A stretch of DNA of 64,000 bases from Amaurobius ferox (lineage: Eukaryota > Arthropoda > Arachnida > Araneae > Amaurobiidae). Position numbers and translations under genes: made by a program. The stretch's first letter is position 1, and each line of letters opens with the position of its first letter. The notes beneath the pieces were generated by a model. The model did no database searches. It saw only the letters and a program-made list of their open reading frames with translations, and had not been told where the DNA came from. This document shows positions 10,631 through 21,256 of this stretch, piece after piece. The stretch spans positions 121,797,399-121,861,398 of the forward strand of contig OX578147.1 in assembly GCA_951213105.1 (NCBI GenBank), given 5' to 3'.

Positions 10631-13253
10631 CTTTACTATTAGATGCTAAGTCCATATGATTATTTGTATACAGTTATGAATGTGACTTACTCCCCATCCG
10701 TCAAGATTTTGTTCTTCGGAAAATTTCGTACTAAATAAGCGGGCACTATTAGTAACATATAAATTGCGGGGAGGGGGAGGGTCTGTACTTCTCAACCGGA
10801 AAATTTTAAAGTTCAAATTACGGCTATTTTAATAATTTTATAAAATTGTTCACACTTTGCATTCGAGGAGGGGGGGGGGGGGAGAGGTACTGCCCTCTCT
10901 TGGATAACTTGGGCATTAAATCTAGGCCCTAATACAGAATTGTTCAACTAGTGGCCCTCGAACAAAGATAATGATATTAGATAGCATATTCAAAATTAAC
11001 CAAATTACCAAGTTTATTTTAAAAATGCACAAATATTGGTTGACACCTAATAAAAGACATAAATGCACTAAAATGTGATGCAGAAATGACTCCTTTTATG
11101 TGTATGAACATTTACTTTTGCGCAGTACCCTTTGAGATTAACTGCACTTAAGTAGCCCCCAAATGTTTCATTGTCTCATATCTTGGCTATTTATTGCTTG
11201 CTTGCTCTGCCGCTTAAACCTAATTGATGGATATGAGTGCTTGATGATTTGGGCCAAGAAGTTCTGTTTTCTACTCTGCCATAGACACGCTCAACCTGCT
11301 CATATTCAACTGGAAACCCTGTGATCGCTTACTCAGATGGATTTTTTTCTGCTTTTGTAAGATTTATACGTCTTCTATGTGTGTGAATATTTACTATTAT
11401 ACTTCAATGAATGCTGCGTGTTCACATCACGTCCAAGTTACCAGAATAGCGAGAATGCGAACGCACCAACTTGGTAGTCTCGGGGTTTGATCCCGGGGCC
11501 AAAGCGTGGTAGACCAGTATCATAGAGTTGAGTTAAAGACGTCTCCACCTCAAGGCATTTAATACTGCCTTATGAGCGTTCGCTACAGTATGAATTCAGT
11601 CCTGACTGCACTGGTTTTCCTCAGCTTTCCAACCGGTTACTGTTTTGCAACTTCTACGCCAATGCAGCTATAGCGTTTCTTTATCTTTTATTTGTTTCAT
11701 ATTCTAATTACTGTAAAACTGATTACTATAAAAACTAGCTAATATATTTAGTGACTACTAACTGTAATAAAGTATGTTGTATAAATATTACTGATATCAT
11801 TTTTAGTAATAGCAATACTATTTTGATCAAAAGTTTTACTCTGTATTTTATAGAAGCCGAACAGCGTTGTGCCACTGATTTTCTGCTTAGAGTTGAATCA
11901 TTAATTCATACACACAAAACATACTGTGCATTTTTTAGTAAATAAAAGGGCTTTATTTATAAGAAAAGTCCTTCAAACAGAACTCTTCAATTTTGATAAG
12001 ACTTTATCAAAATCGAATATTATTTTGATAAAGTCTTTATTTTCAATTTTGATAATTTTTATATATAAAAAAATATATCGTCTAAACCACGGCTGCAAGA
12101 CTGAAACATATTTAATATAAACGTTTTGCAGCACTGCACAAATTTCCAATGTCGTACTGCACAACTTATTTTCGTATTGCACCGATTGCACGTACTGCAC
12201 GCATGTACTTCCTCCGATTAATACTATTAATTATTATACGACTCCCTAACAAAACATAATTACTTTTCTATACAACTCCTTAACAATACTTTACGTCCTG
12301 CTAGACATACGCCCCCCCCCTATCACCCTCGTTTTTCCAACAAAATGTACATGCCGCCACGAACTGTTAAATTCGCTATATTTTGCATCAAGACAGTTGT
12401 CTTAATAATTCTCCCCAAAATGATGCAGATTATCAAAGAAATTAAATTTAAATTTCACAGATATTGTTAATACTTGGCGATATTCACCAAAAGTCGTCAA
12501 GTTGGCGATGAATTTTCAAATTCCTTGCCACAGTCGCCAAATTTATTGCGATATCAGGGCCGTTGCAATGTCAGGTCTTATTTACGTATTTGCTACTGGA
12601 ACTGCGACTTTGAGCCTCCAGATTTTAACTATAAAGGTCCGAATTTTTAATTAGTTTTAAAAAATAACCGAGAATACCAGAAATATGTAACAAAATCTGA
12701 GCAAAAGAGTTATGTTTAAGATTTTTTACTGGTGATTGTCATTAAGTGTATTTTGTTTATTACCTGAATTTAGAATGCTGCGTCATGACATTTTCTATTT
12801 ATATTAAACATTTATTTGCTGTTAACTAACTTTGCTGTATATTTTAAAATGTTTGGTAGGTAACGCCAATGACAATTAAATCGTGGATCCCATCATATGT
12901 AGGTTCAGATTTTTTACTAGAACGCCGAGCAAAAGCGTACACAGAATATATCTTAAAGAAAATTTACAGATTTTGCAAGAGGCTCATACTCAGCCCATCC
13001 CCTGATTTCTCTAAGTTGAATGGACTTTTTAAAGAAAATTCTAGGTTGTATAAGGGTTCATGCCCCCTGAGCACTCCTTGTACACGACGTGTTTACAAAT
13101 ATTTAAAAATCTATTGAATTTTTCAAATTTGTGAATGTTCGACGTACTTTCCTGCATCGTTAACTACATTTATAGAAAAAGGCGACGTCCTAGGCCAAGT
13201 AGGGGCTTCGGAATATAAAGGTACATTATAGCATGATACATGATGACACATAA
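10631..13253. other. AT-rich noncoding intron with small structured patches
   Basis: No exon was recognised. 11415-11640 has a GC-richer patch with a box-B-like ggggtttgatcccgggg, possibly an old tRNA-derived SINE (weak). 11989-12058 holds an imperfect palindrome around ttttgataaagtcttt. 12470-12560 has gcgac/gtcgcc motifs like those in the repeat at 30.3 kb. G and C runs occur at 10869-10882 and 12311-12320. Confidence 0.4.
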
Positions 13254-13637
13254 GTGTCTTCAGCTTTTAATAGGATGGGTTCATTTATGCATACTCTATG
13301 TGCTATACCTCAGTATTACCGCGTGAATGATGTTATCGCAGGTAGCGTTCGATTACCACGAACGCAAAGGAACAGGTATCATTTAATCATTCATGATACA
13401 GATTGATGATGATCGTTACGGTGGGCAACCAGAAGCAACGCAATAGTGTTTTCAGCTTTTAATAGGATAGGTTCATTTATGCCTTCTCTATATGCTATAC
13501 TTCAGTATTACACCGTGAATAATATTACCGCAGATAGTGTTCGATTACCACGAACGCAAAGGAACGGATACCATTTAACCATTCATGATACAGATTGATG
13601 ATGGTGCAGGCATGGTCGTTACGGCGGACAACCAGAA
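13254..13637 (+). repeat. 192-bp direct duplication
   Basis: Copy 1 starts at 13254 and copy 2 at 13446. Shared landmarks are cagcttttaataggat, ggttcatttatg, gttcgattaccacgaacgca and aaccagaagcaacgcaa. Copy 2 has a 14-bp extra piece before cgttacgg. The source sequence is not recognised. Confidence 0.88.
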
Positions 13638-14668
13638 GCAACGCAACACGATGCTCGGCGTAAGTACAGCAAAGATCTGAGGTTAACGTAATGAACCTCC
13701 ATTGGTGAAAGGAACAGGGAAGGAGGTCATCGATCACTGTCAACAATCACTCACGAAAAGGCGCTATCGTATGATCACACTTGGAAATGTGGGAAGTAAA
13801 TTTCATTGACAGGAAGAATATTGACTCAGGTCGAGGGCCATCCGTTTCGAATGGAAAGAACATGACGGGAAAAAATAACAGACAAGCATCCACAAGTGAG
13901 CAAAATTGAATGTATTACGGAGGAAGGTTATTCCCGAGTAATGAGTTTAAATAAAAGGGAAATAGATATCGAGGTGCTTTTATTTATATAGCCCGATACA
14001 AAATGGAACTATATGTTTCTGTGGATGAAAATCTTAGTAAAACGGCATAGAACTAAAAGAAATGTATAAACTGGTTTCGGTTGTAAAACGATTCTCTTAC
14101 TTTGTTTTCACTCTTAAAACATTTGATACTCTGTTTTATGTTGTTTTACTAGCACATAAATTTTATCCACAAGTATTTTTGACAACAACTTGAGCAAATT
14201 ATTGTAACAACTATGTTGTCCTAATTAATTTGTCTTCATTTACGATTCTTTAGTTTGAACTGGATTAGTTTACTTGTGACAGCAAGGTGTTTGTAACTGT
14301 GGTATTTATCGCCCTCGATAACAAATGTTTGCTCCAAAATTTCCTTTTTTACCGAACTAGAATATTGAACATTTTTTGCAGCATTTGTGGTAAATTTATA
14401 ATTTGGGTGATCACAGAAAATATATAATTATTTTAAAAATTATTGTGTCCAAAATATATATTCCAACCTTCTGACAGCTAGCTTTCAAATTCGTTCATAT
14501 TTTACTCACCAACTTCTGGAAACAGGCTGAATAACATCACTGGTATCGTCATAAACTAGATGCAACAAATCATTACGTTATCAAATGTAATGATTATATC
14601 CGAAACTGCTGTTAGAACTGAAGAGTTTTATATTAAGGCTTCGTGTACAGCATGTAGTGAAAATAAGA

Positions 14669-14855
14669 TTGTTAACCAATTTCGAAAGCGACTTCTTCCT
14701 TATGAAAAGTAAGAAGCACGACTCACCTACCCGAGTAAGTTCGACATTTGTTGCGACTTGCTTGAGATGCAAAACATTTTTGGATAAATGAGATCGTGAT
14801 TCTTACTTGTGCTGAGGAAGAGGCTATCTCATACCTTCGAAACTGGTTGGCGGTT
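14669..14855. repeat. Imperfect foldback repeat (arms about 65 bp)
   Basis: The left arm holds gttaaccaatttcgaaagcg and gtaagaagcacgactc. The right arm, reverse complemented, holds gccaaccagtttcgaaggta and gtaagaatcacgatc. The loop is about 60 bp. It looks like an old miniature inverted-repeat element, but no target duplication was found. Confidence 0.65.
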
Positions 14856-15322
14856 TTGCTTTTACTATATTCTGTGCTTACATGAAATATTTTTATAAAA
14901 CTCATTATGTTATGCTGGTATACACTTTATTTCTGTTAAATACTGAAAACTAAGACCTACTTCCAATGTTGTAGTCAGTCATCTTTCCAGACGAATGCAG
15001 AAATATTAATAAATATTTTTTAAAGTTTATCTGGAGATTTAAGTTATAAAATCTACACTATCTCCTACAGATAATGACTGATATGTAGTATTTATGAAAA
15101 CAATCTCGCTATTTAGTACAAAGATCTACCCTATAATAGGGCCGAAGCGGTTTCTTTGTAATCTTGAACGCTTAGAATTTTGTTTGCTTAAATAATACCA
15201 TGAATCGTTAGTGAGTTCTAAATAATTTCTTCTACCAGAAAAATTATAAAATTCTTGCTTTAAAGTTTTGTATCGACTGGTCAACTAATTGTCTGAACCG
15301 TACTAATGAACGGCGGCAACAA

Positions 15323-15580
15323 CCACGAATCTGTGGTCCACGGATGGTGATAGAGGATCACATTTTTGCTTCCTGTTATTTAATACCCACACCCGTTTTC
15401 TTCTGGCGATATAAATCAGAATTATCGAGAAATTACTGCATTGTTTTATTTGAGCCACGAAATCATGCTCCATGAATGGTGATGGATGACCACTTTCTTG
15501 CTTTTCATTCTTTAATACCTACACTCGTTTTTTCTGCTGAAATCAGAATTATCAAGAAATGACTACGTTATTTAATTCTA
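15323..15580 (+). repeat. 132-bp direct duplication just upstream of exon A
   Basis: Copy 1 starts at 15323 (ccacgaatctgtggtccac) and copy 2 at 15455 (ccacgaaatcatgctccat). Both continue through ggatggtgat/gaatggtgat, a ttaatacc-acac-cgtttt block and atcagaattatc-agaaat. Copy 2 ends about 20 bp before the exon A acceptor. The pyrimidine tract and AG themselves are not duplicated. Confidence 0.82.
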
Positions 15581-15599
15581 ATTTCTTTTCTCCCAACAG

Positions 15600-15816
15600 C
15601 ATCATAGAAGTCAAAGCGAAGTCCTTTGCAGACAGAGAGATTCGTTACACCCTGCGGGCCCAAGGTAAAGGAGCTGGGACCTTCAACATTGGACCAACAA
15701 CTGGAGTTGTGAAACTTGCCAAAGACCTCGACTATGAGGATCTGAGGCAGCCCAAGTCATACTCACTCATAGTCACAGCTACCGAAGATTCCGGAGGTTT
15801 CTCAACTTCAGTTGAG
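15600..15816 (+). CDS. CadN: Neural cadherin (CadN) exon A: EC repeat, C-terminal part
   Basis: The exon follows a pyrimidine-rich acceptor (ttttctcccaacag) and ends at a gtgagt donor. The first base completes a codon, then 72 codons follow (phase 0 at the end). It encodes the middle and end of a cadherin EC repeat: SFADREIRYTLRAQG, FNIGPTTGVVKLAKDLDYED and YSLIVTATEDSGGFSTSVE. The LDYED box is the calcium-site LDRE-type motif, and the YxLxVxAxD strand is classic for cadherins. The match to arthropod neural cadherin is very close from my knowledge of that family; the FADREIRYTL stretch is distinctive. The start position is certain to about one base. The ATG at 15559 lies in the intron and is not a start. 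Confidence 0.9.
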
Positions 15817-16887
15817 GTGAGTTGCAGCAGTGAGGGTCTCGGAATTATACTCCGGAGAAATACCAGTTGCATGTTTATTTTTCTTAAAACTGACAACAAT
15901 ATTAAGTTAGTTTAATCCCATGATGGATTTACTATAAAGCTAAATCCACTACTGAAAACCACCCATGCGGTAAAAAAGCAAAATCCTGGCAAGGCGTCAA
16001 CGTATATCGAACCTTTCATCGTTCTGTTTTGGCATTTTGCTTATTCTAGTTATAAGTAGAAAATATTGATGGTACTTCCGCCCTGGATGGAATCGTATTT
16101 GACACCAAAGTTGTACCGGAACCCAAAACCTGGGAGGTAGACTTGACTATTTGACTGGGAGAAAGCCTTGGCTATCTGTTTGACTGGGAGGAAGACTTGG
16201 CTATACGTTTGACCGGGAGGTAGACTTGGCTATCCGTTTGACTGGGAGGTAGACTTGGCTATCCGTTTGACTGGGAGGTAGACTTGGCTATCCGTTTGAC
16301 TGGGAGGAAGACTTGGCTATCCGTTTGACTGGGAGGTAGACTTGACTATCCGTTTGACTGGGAGGAAGACTTGGCTATCCGTTTGACTGGGAGGTAGACT
16401 TGGCTATCCGTTTGACTGGGAGGAAGACTTGGCTATCCGTTTGACTGGGAGGTAGACTTGGCTATCCGTTTAACTGGGATGTGTTTGTCTATCCGTTTGA
16501 CTGGAAGACAGGTTTGGCTCTCCGTTTAACTAGGAGTCAGACTTGGTTTTCTGTTGATCTGGGAACTTGAAGATTAAGTGTGCAGCTCCCAGTGAAACGG
16601 AGGCCTCGGTGTCATTTTTCCCAGGATAACTTTTTTCGTAAGTAATCTAGAATTACATAAAAAAAAATTGTATCTCTCATTTTTTAAATTTTTTCTTTCG
16701 AAAAATGATATTTTCGTTATAAGGAAGTTTGGGGATCAGATAATGAAATGTTTTAAAGAATAAAAAGAACTGGAAGTTGAATTTAAAGCGATTGAGGTGT
16801 GACTTTAATAAAATTTTAGTTCTGTGCGAAATTTCACACTGAAATACTTAAAATTATGCCATTAAATACATAATTATCTTTTCACAG
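15817..16887 (+). other. CadN intron A-B (1071 bp)
   Basis: It begins gtgagt and ends ttttcacag. Its middle third is a 29-bp minisatellite (listed separately). The rest is AT-rich with no recognised feature. Confidence 0.88.
16136..16565 (+). repeat. 29-bp minisatellite, about 14 copies
   Basis: The unit is gggaggtagacttggctatc plus cgtttgact. Two variants, gggaggtag and gggaggaag, alternate for part of the array. The outer copies (16136-16210 and 16470-16565) are diverged, the inner ones almost identical. Confidence 0.95.
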
Positions 16888-16999
16888 CTCACTATCAAAG
16901 TCACAGATGTCAACGACAATGCTCCGAGGTTTGAATTGCCGGATTATCAGGCTCACAATGTGGATGAAGATGTGGTTGTCGGAACATCCATTTTACAAG
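16888..16999 (+). CDS. CadN: Neural cadherin (CadN) exon B: EC linker and start of next EC repeat
   Basis: Acceptor tcttttcacag, donor gtaatg. The exon enters in phase 0 and leaves after one base of a codon (112 bp). It encodes LTIKVTDVNDNAPRFELPD, which ends one EC repeat with the canonical calcium-binding DVNDNAP linker. It continues with YQAHNVDEDVVVGTSILQ, the first strand of the next repeat (the DED acid cluster is the usual xEx calcium ligand). Joined to exon A it gives an uninterrupted EC end, and joined to exon C it gives ILQ-V-SASD. Confidence 0.92.
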
Positions 17000-17224
17000 G
17001 TAATGACAATTTTGACAAAATAACTCAAAATATAATATAGTTTACTTTGAATTATATTATATTTTGTTCACTTTCCATAACTTAGGCAGCAAATTTGTAC
17101 AGAAAGTTCATTCTTAAATATATCCAGACTTAGAGTAACTGTTAACTGCGTAATTGCAAGTAATGAATTAACTGTATCATGTATCATTATTGCAATTGTA
17201 ATAGAATCTGCGTTCTTTGGGCAC

Positions 17225-17320
17225 GTAATGTGATTGATCTGTTGAAACGAGCTTTTCCATCGAAATTTCAAATTCGAATTTTCGACCTCGTCACAGTACT
17301 TTCCCTATACATGTAGGGGA
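17225..17320 (+). repeat. End fragment of the 'actttccctatac' dispersed repeat
   Basis: It contains cgagcttttccatcgaaat, ttcgaattttcgacctcgtc and acagtactttccctatacat, the same end module as at 26900-26992 and 30960-31045. The body of the repeat is absent. Confidence 0.7.
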
Positions 17321-18799
17321 AATAATACTTGATGTTGAGCTTTTTCCATACTGGGTCCCTAATGCATATTGTTATGAAGACGTAAAATGCCTTCTCTGCA
17401 TAATGCCTGTTCCCTAAAATAAACGACATTTACAAGCAACCATTGGTCTTATATGAAGGTCCGGGTCACTTGATCTGGGCGACAAATTTAGTTACCTTGG
17501 AAATAAGTTTGAAAAACTATCACCAACTTAGCGACTTTTAGAAAGTTATCAGATTTTGTAATTTGGTTAAGAATTTTAAGAGTTACATAGATTTTCCAAG
17601 ATCCTTCCACAGAGGGTATATAAGCTGGTCATTATTCGGTTAGGAGTTAGTTGCCATAAGGAGTAAAAGTGAATTATTTATATGCCAGTATCCTGAATAT
17701 ATATTCTTCTCCTTTGTGAATGGAGCATTTAATTGCTGTTTTATTGTACCTAAAAGTTGTTTTGTGAGCGTTTAAGATAGCTATAGTATTATTAACTGTA
17801 TATTTTACCAGTTTTCGCTTATTGGTACTTTAGTTATCTTGAAGTTTAAGCTCATTTTTGTACCCTGAGAACACTCAATTTCAGAGGGTACATCGTAGAA
17901 ACATGAATCGGCTGTATTTCCCGTTTGTGGAATATACATCCAGAATTAGTCAATTTTGTGTCGTATGTATATGTTTGTTTGTATTTAGTAAGATATATCA
18001 AAACGATGATAATTGAAATACAAAATTAAATTTTAAGTTATTCAAAAGAACTAGAAAATACAGAAATACAACAAAAGCTCTTTTATTTTTTACAGAGAAA
18101 ATAACAACCAGATATTTGCATTTTTTAAATGGGTAAATATTGAATGCGTCATAAAAATGAGTTCTCAGCAAAATGAATACAAACTTATTACGAATCATTT
18201 CTATAACATAAAATTCCTCGCAATTCAAATGCAAAATTGGATTGTTAAATATGTTTTTTTTAATAAGTTGTTGAAACGTATTTTTAGGATAAAAGTAATT
18301 AGTATTTTTTAGTAAGTACATTAAATCAATGAAAGTTAAGAGACGCTGAGAAATGCAAATTTATTTTATTGTATCATCTTATAATATTTATTTATGACAT
18401 GAAATCGAACAATTATTTTTTATTTCAGAAAGAACGTTTTCATTATGTGAGATTCTGAGTTTTATTGCTATTAACTTCTTTATGAAATAAATTACATTTT
18501 TATTTATTATAAAATGCGAAATTCCATTGTGAATGTAGAATATTTCTAGACAGATAAAAAAAAGCTTTTATGCTAACATTTTCCGCTTGCTTTATAACAG
18601 CTATAAATAATCATAAAAGAAGATAAATAACAAACATAATAAAGCAAAAAATTCTTAAACAATGTTATACATAAATCAGCCAAGAGAAAAGCGCAAAAAT
18701 AACACTCAACGAGCTTGATATACATATAAAATCAACACTCGAAATATTGAATTTTAATCACATATACTTGAACTTAGAATAGTGGCATTTTTAGTTAAG

Positions 18800-19410
18800 C
18801 ATAGAATAAGCATGAGGGGACCGGCTGGCAGGCCCCGTTCAGGTTTGAAACCGGAGCCTCGACTGTATAGTTAAGCTAAAAGACATCTTCTAATCCGAGC
18901 GTATAATTCGGGATGTGCTCCTTAGCACGGTCGATCGTTGTTGGAACTGCGAGAGCCGGCTGCCACACACTTCCTGGAGAAAACTAAAACGAACTTGTGA
19001 AAATGGCGAAGTCGTCTCCAAGAGCCCGCTAATTTTCTTTCATGAAGCTTGGGTCGTGAGCGTATCCGGTTGAGTTGATGAAGTGCGTCCTTTGATCGTG
19101 CGACAGTATCGAGGCCATGATATCGGTTGCCGGGAAAAGGAAGAGAATGCGCCTTTTTGTGTTGCCAACTCGTGAGAGGAGTTGCGATCGTCGTCGGGAA
19201 GGTTGCGAGTTTGTTTTATCGTCCAGATCATCACTGAGAGTACTGGCTAGACGGCCTCCGTTCAGGTTTGAATCCGGGTCCTCGAAAATAGTAACCCAAT
19301 ACTAATGGTTAAACCAAAAGATATCTTTTATACCGAACGCATAATTCGAGATATGCTACTTAGCACGGTCGATCGTGGTCGGAATGGCACCGGAGCCGGT
19401 TGCCACAAGC
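18800..19410 (+). repeat. Two diverged SINE-like units in direct order
   Basis: Units at about 18809-18975 and 19236-19405 share gttcaggtttgaa-ccgg, a cctcg box, a gcataattcg-gat-tgct block and ttagcacggtcgatcgt. The ggtttgaatcc core resembles a pol III box B, so I read them as copies of an old tRNA-derived SINE. The 260 bp between them are not shared. No target duplication was identified. Confidence 0.55.
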
Positions 19411-19924
19411 ACATATTATTGCTTATCATGGCCGTTTTTGACCATGGAGCAAGTGGGCAAATACTAAGGGCCTGCATAGCTTTGAGGGTCTTTCTTTCAT
19501 GTTTCAGTATACCTCTTTGTACTATAATTTTTTTATGGAGGCACTAGAATTTACTTTTACCTAGGGACACTAACAGGAGTTAAGGTGGACCTGCTGCCCC
19601 AACATACTTTTATATGACTATATCAATTCATGAACGAATTCAATATTTTCTCTTTTGTTCTGACTTTTATCTTCTTTATTAATATTTGATTCAGTATTAC
19701 TATCTTACACGCTCTTTAAATATCAAAGGATTCTGTAAAATTTTGCTCATTGATAATGAGTAAATTAGGCTGAACTTAGCAATGAGCCATTTCATGAGTT
19801 CATAATATCCACGTTAAATCCGGAATTTCACTACATTGTTAGGTTGTTATATACATCAGTTCCACGGTACATGAATTTTGGAGCAAAAAATAATGCAAGC
19901 TATTTATAAATATTAAATACTTAC

Positions 19925-20172
19925 AGTAAAATCAAAGACAACCAAAAAATAGGTTTAAAAGGCTTTTATTAAAATCACTCTTTTTACGACGTATAAAATC
20001 ACACGACCGTAGCGCTTTCGGGCAATATTAATTATACCCTTCTTCAGTTCACCACTGATAAAGAACATAATATTACCCGAAAGCACTATGGCCGTGTGAT
20101 TACGTCGTAAAAAGAAGATTTTAATAACAGACTTTAAAACCTTTTATTTGTTGTTGCTGTCTTTGATTTTAA
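19925..20172. mobile_element. Inverted-repeat miniature element next to exon C
   Basis: The ends are inverted over about 110 bp with some mismatches: taaaatcaaagacaacca on the left, taaaatcaaagacagcaa on the right in reverse complement. Farther in, both arms carry tttttacgacgta and gctttcggg-aatatt. The loop is about 30 bp. It ends only about 63 bp before the exon C coding sequence. Confidence 0.82.
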
Positions 20173-20235
20173 TGTATTAACTAGTTGACGTGTTTTCATA
20201 CTATTTTATTAAATGCTTATTTTGTTCTATTTTAG

Positions 20236-20628
20236 TGTCTGCAAGCGACATGGATCAAAACAAGAACGCCGAAATCGAGTACTCCCTCGACAAAGACGAC
20301 TTCACCATCGACAACAAAGGCATAATCTACTCCAACAAACGTTTGGACGCGGATATCAACAACACGTACGTCCTCACAGTTCGGGCAACGGACAGAGGGG
20401 ATCCGCCCCAAACAGGGACAGCAACGGTTCGAATTTATACGGAAAATAAAAACGACGAACCGCCGAAATTCAGTCAAGATGTGTATACGCCCAACGTGGA
20501 TGAGAACGCTGGTCCAAACACTTTAGTGACGACAGTAGTCGCGAGTGACAAAGATGGTGATAATATATACTTCGGATTTGTTGGAGGAGGAACCGTATCA
20601 GGGATGTTTCAGATAGAAGAGAGAACAG
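20236..20628 (+). CDS. CadN: Neural cadherin (CadN) exon C: most of one EC repeat and half of the next
   Basis: Acceptor tctattttag, donor gtaacc. It enters with two bases completing the Val codon from exon B and leaves after one base (393 bp, 130 full codons). It encodes VSASDMDQNKNAEIEYSL, LDADINNTYVLTVRATDRGD, the linker TENKNDEPPKF, then VYTPNVDENAGPNTLVTTVV and ASDKDGDNIYFGFVGGG to FQIEERTG. The linker replaces the usual DxNDNxP by ENKNDEP. As far as I know this is a feature of neural cadherins rather than damage. INNTY gives a possible N-glycosylation site. The VYTPNVDENAGPNTLVTTV block is nearly invariant in arthropod CadN, which makes this exon the strongest identifier of the gene. 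Confidence 0.95.
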
Positions 20629-20651
20629 GTAACCTTAATAAAAGTTAATGG

Positions 20652-20694
<43 letters not shown>

Positions 20695-21256
20695 CCATTT
20701 GTTCCTTATTATTTCTATTTCTGTTTATGTCTGGTAATGTATTGGATCTTCTAACGGTGTTTCAGCCATGTAGCTGTGTTGTTATGTGGCATACCCGGGT
20801 TCAATAACATAAAGGAGGTTAATAATGTAAAAGAGGAATTGAAATAAGATATGTAACAAAAGGAGACCAATGATACCATAGAATTTAAATTGATCTTAAT
20901 TTTAAACTATAAGGTAATATAATTAAAAATACATGTGAATAAATTAACATTTAAGAGTGATATTCACAAACTAAGCACGAACATCAAAGGATTTTAAAAA
21001 ACTGGAGGCTCAAAACATTAAAATGACAACAATAAACAAATTGCAAAGATAAGACGCAAATTGAATATATGAAATTGATGGAACCTCTGTAGATGCAGCT
21101 TTTCAAGAATCTTTACATCTACAGAGGTTCCAAATGTGTTTCGCATAACGACACAGCCACGTGGCTGAAACATCACTAAAAGATCCGACACATTACCAGA
21201 CATAAACAAAAATGGAACACATAAGAGACAAATGGAAATATATATATATATATGGC
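20652..21256. mobile_element. Foldback element bounded by (AT)n tracts
   Basis: The left arm reads atatccatttgttcctta, tttatgtctggtaatgta, gatcttctaacggtgtttca and ccatgtagctgtgt. The right arm is the reverse complement (acacagccacgtggctgaaa, attaccagacataaac, acaaatggaaatatatatat). The arms are about 130 bp and the interior about 330 bp. Each terminus runs straight into an (AT)n microsatellite (20657-20690 and 21239-21253), so the insertion point was probably an AT repeat or the tracts belong to the element. Confidence 0.85.

Larger units (their letters stand above)
17000..20235 (+). other. CadN intron B-C (3236 bp)
   Basis: Starts gtaatg, ends tctattttag. Contents are a repeat-end fragment (17225-17320), AT-rich unassigned sequence (17321-18790), a pair of SINE-like GC-richer units (18800-19410), unassigned sequence, and an inverted-repeat element directly before exon C (19925-20172). 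Confidence 0.85.

Noticed and set aside
11415..11640. tRNA-like patch with ggggtttgatcccgggg
   Set aside because: Only a box B-like core is convincing. I could not find box A, a tail or a target duplication, so it is not listed as a SINE.
15559..15599. ATG at 15559 as translation start of a short protein
   Set aside because: It lies in the pyrimidine-rich end of an intron. The coding similarity starts at the acceptor AG.
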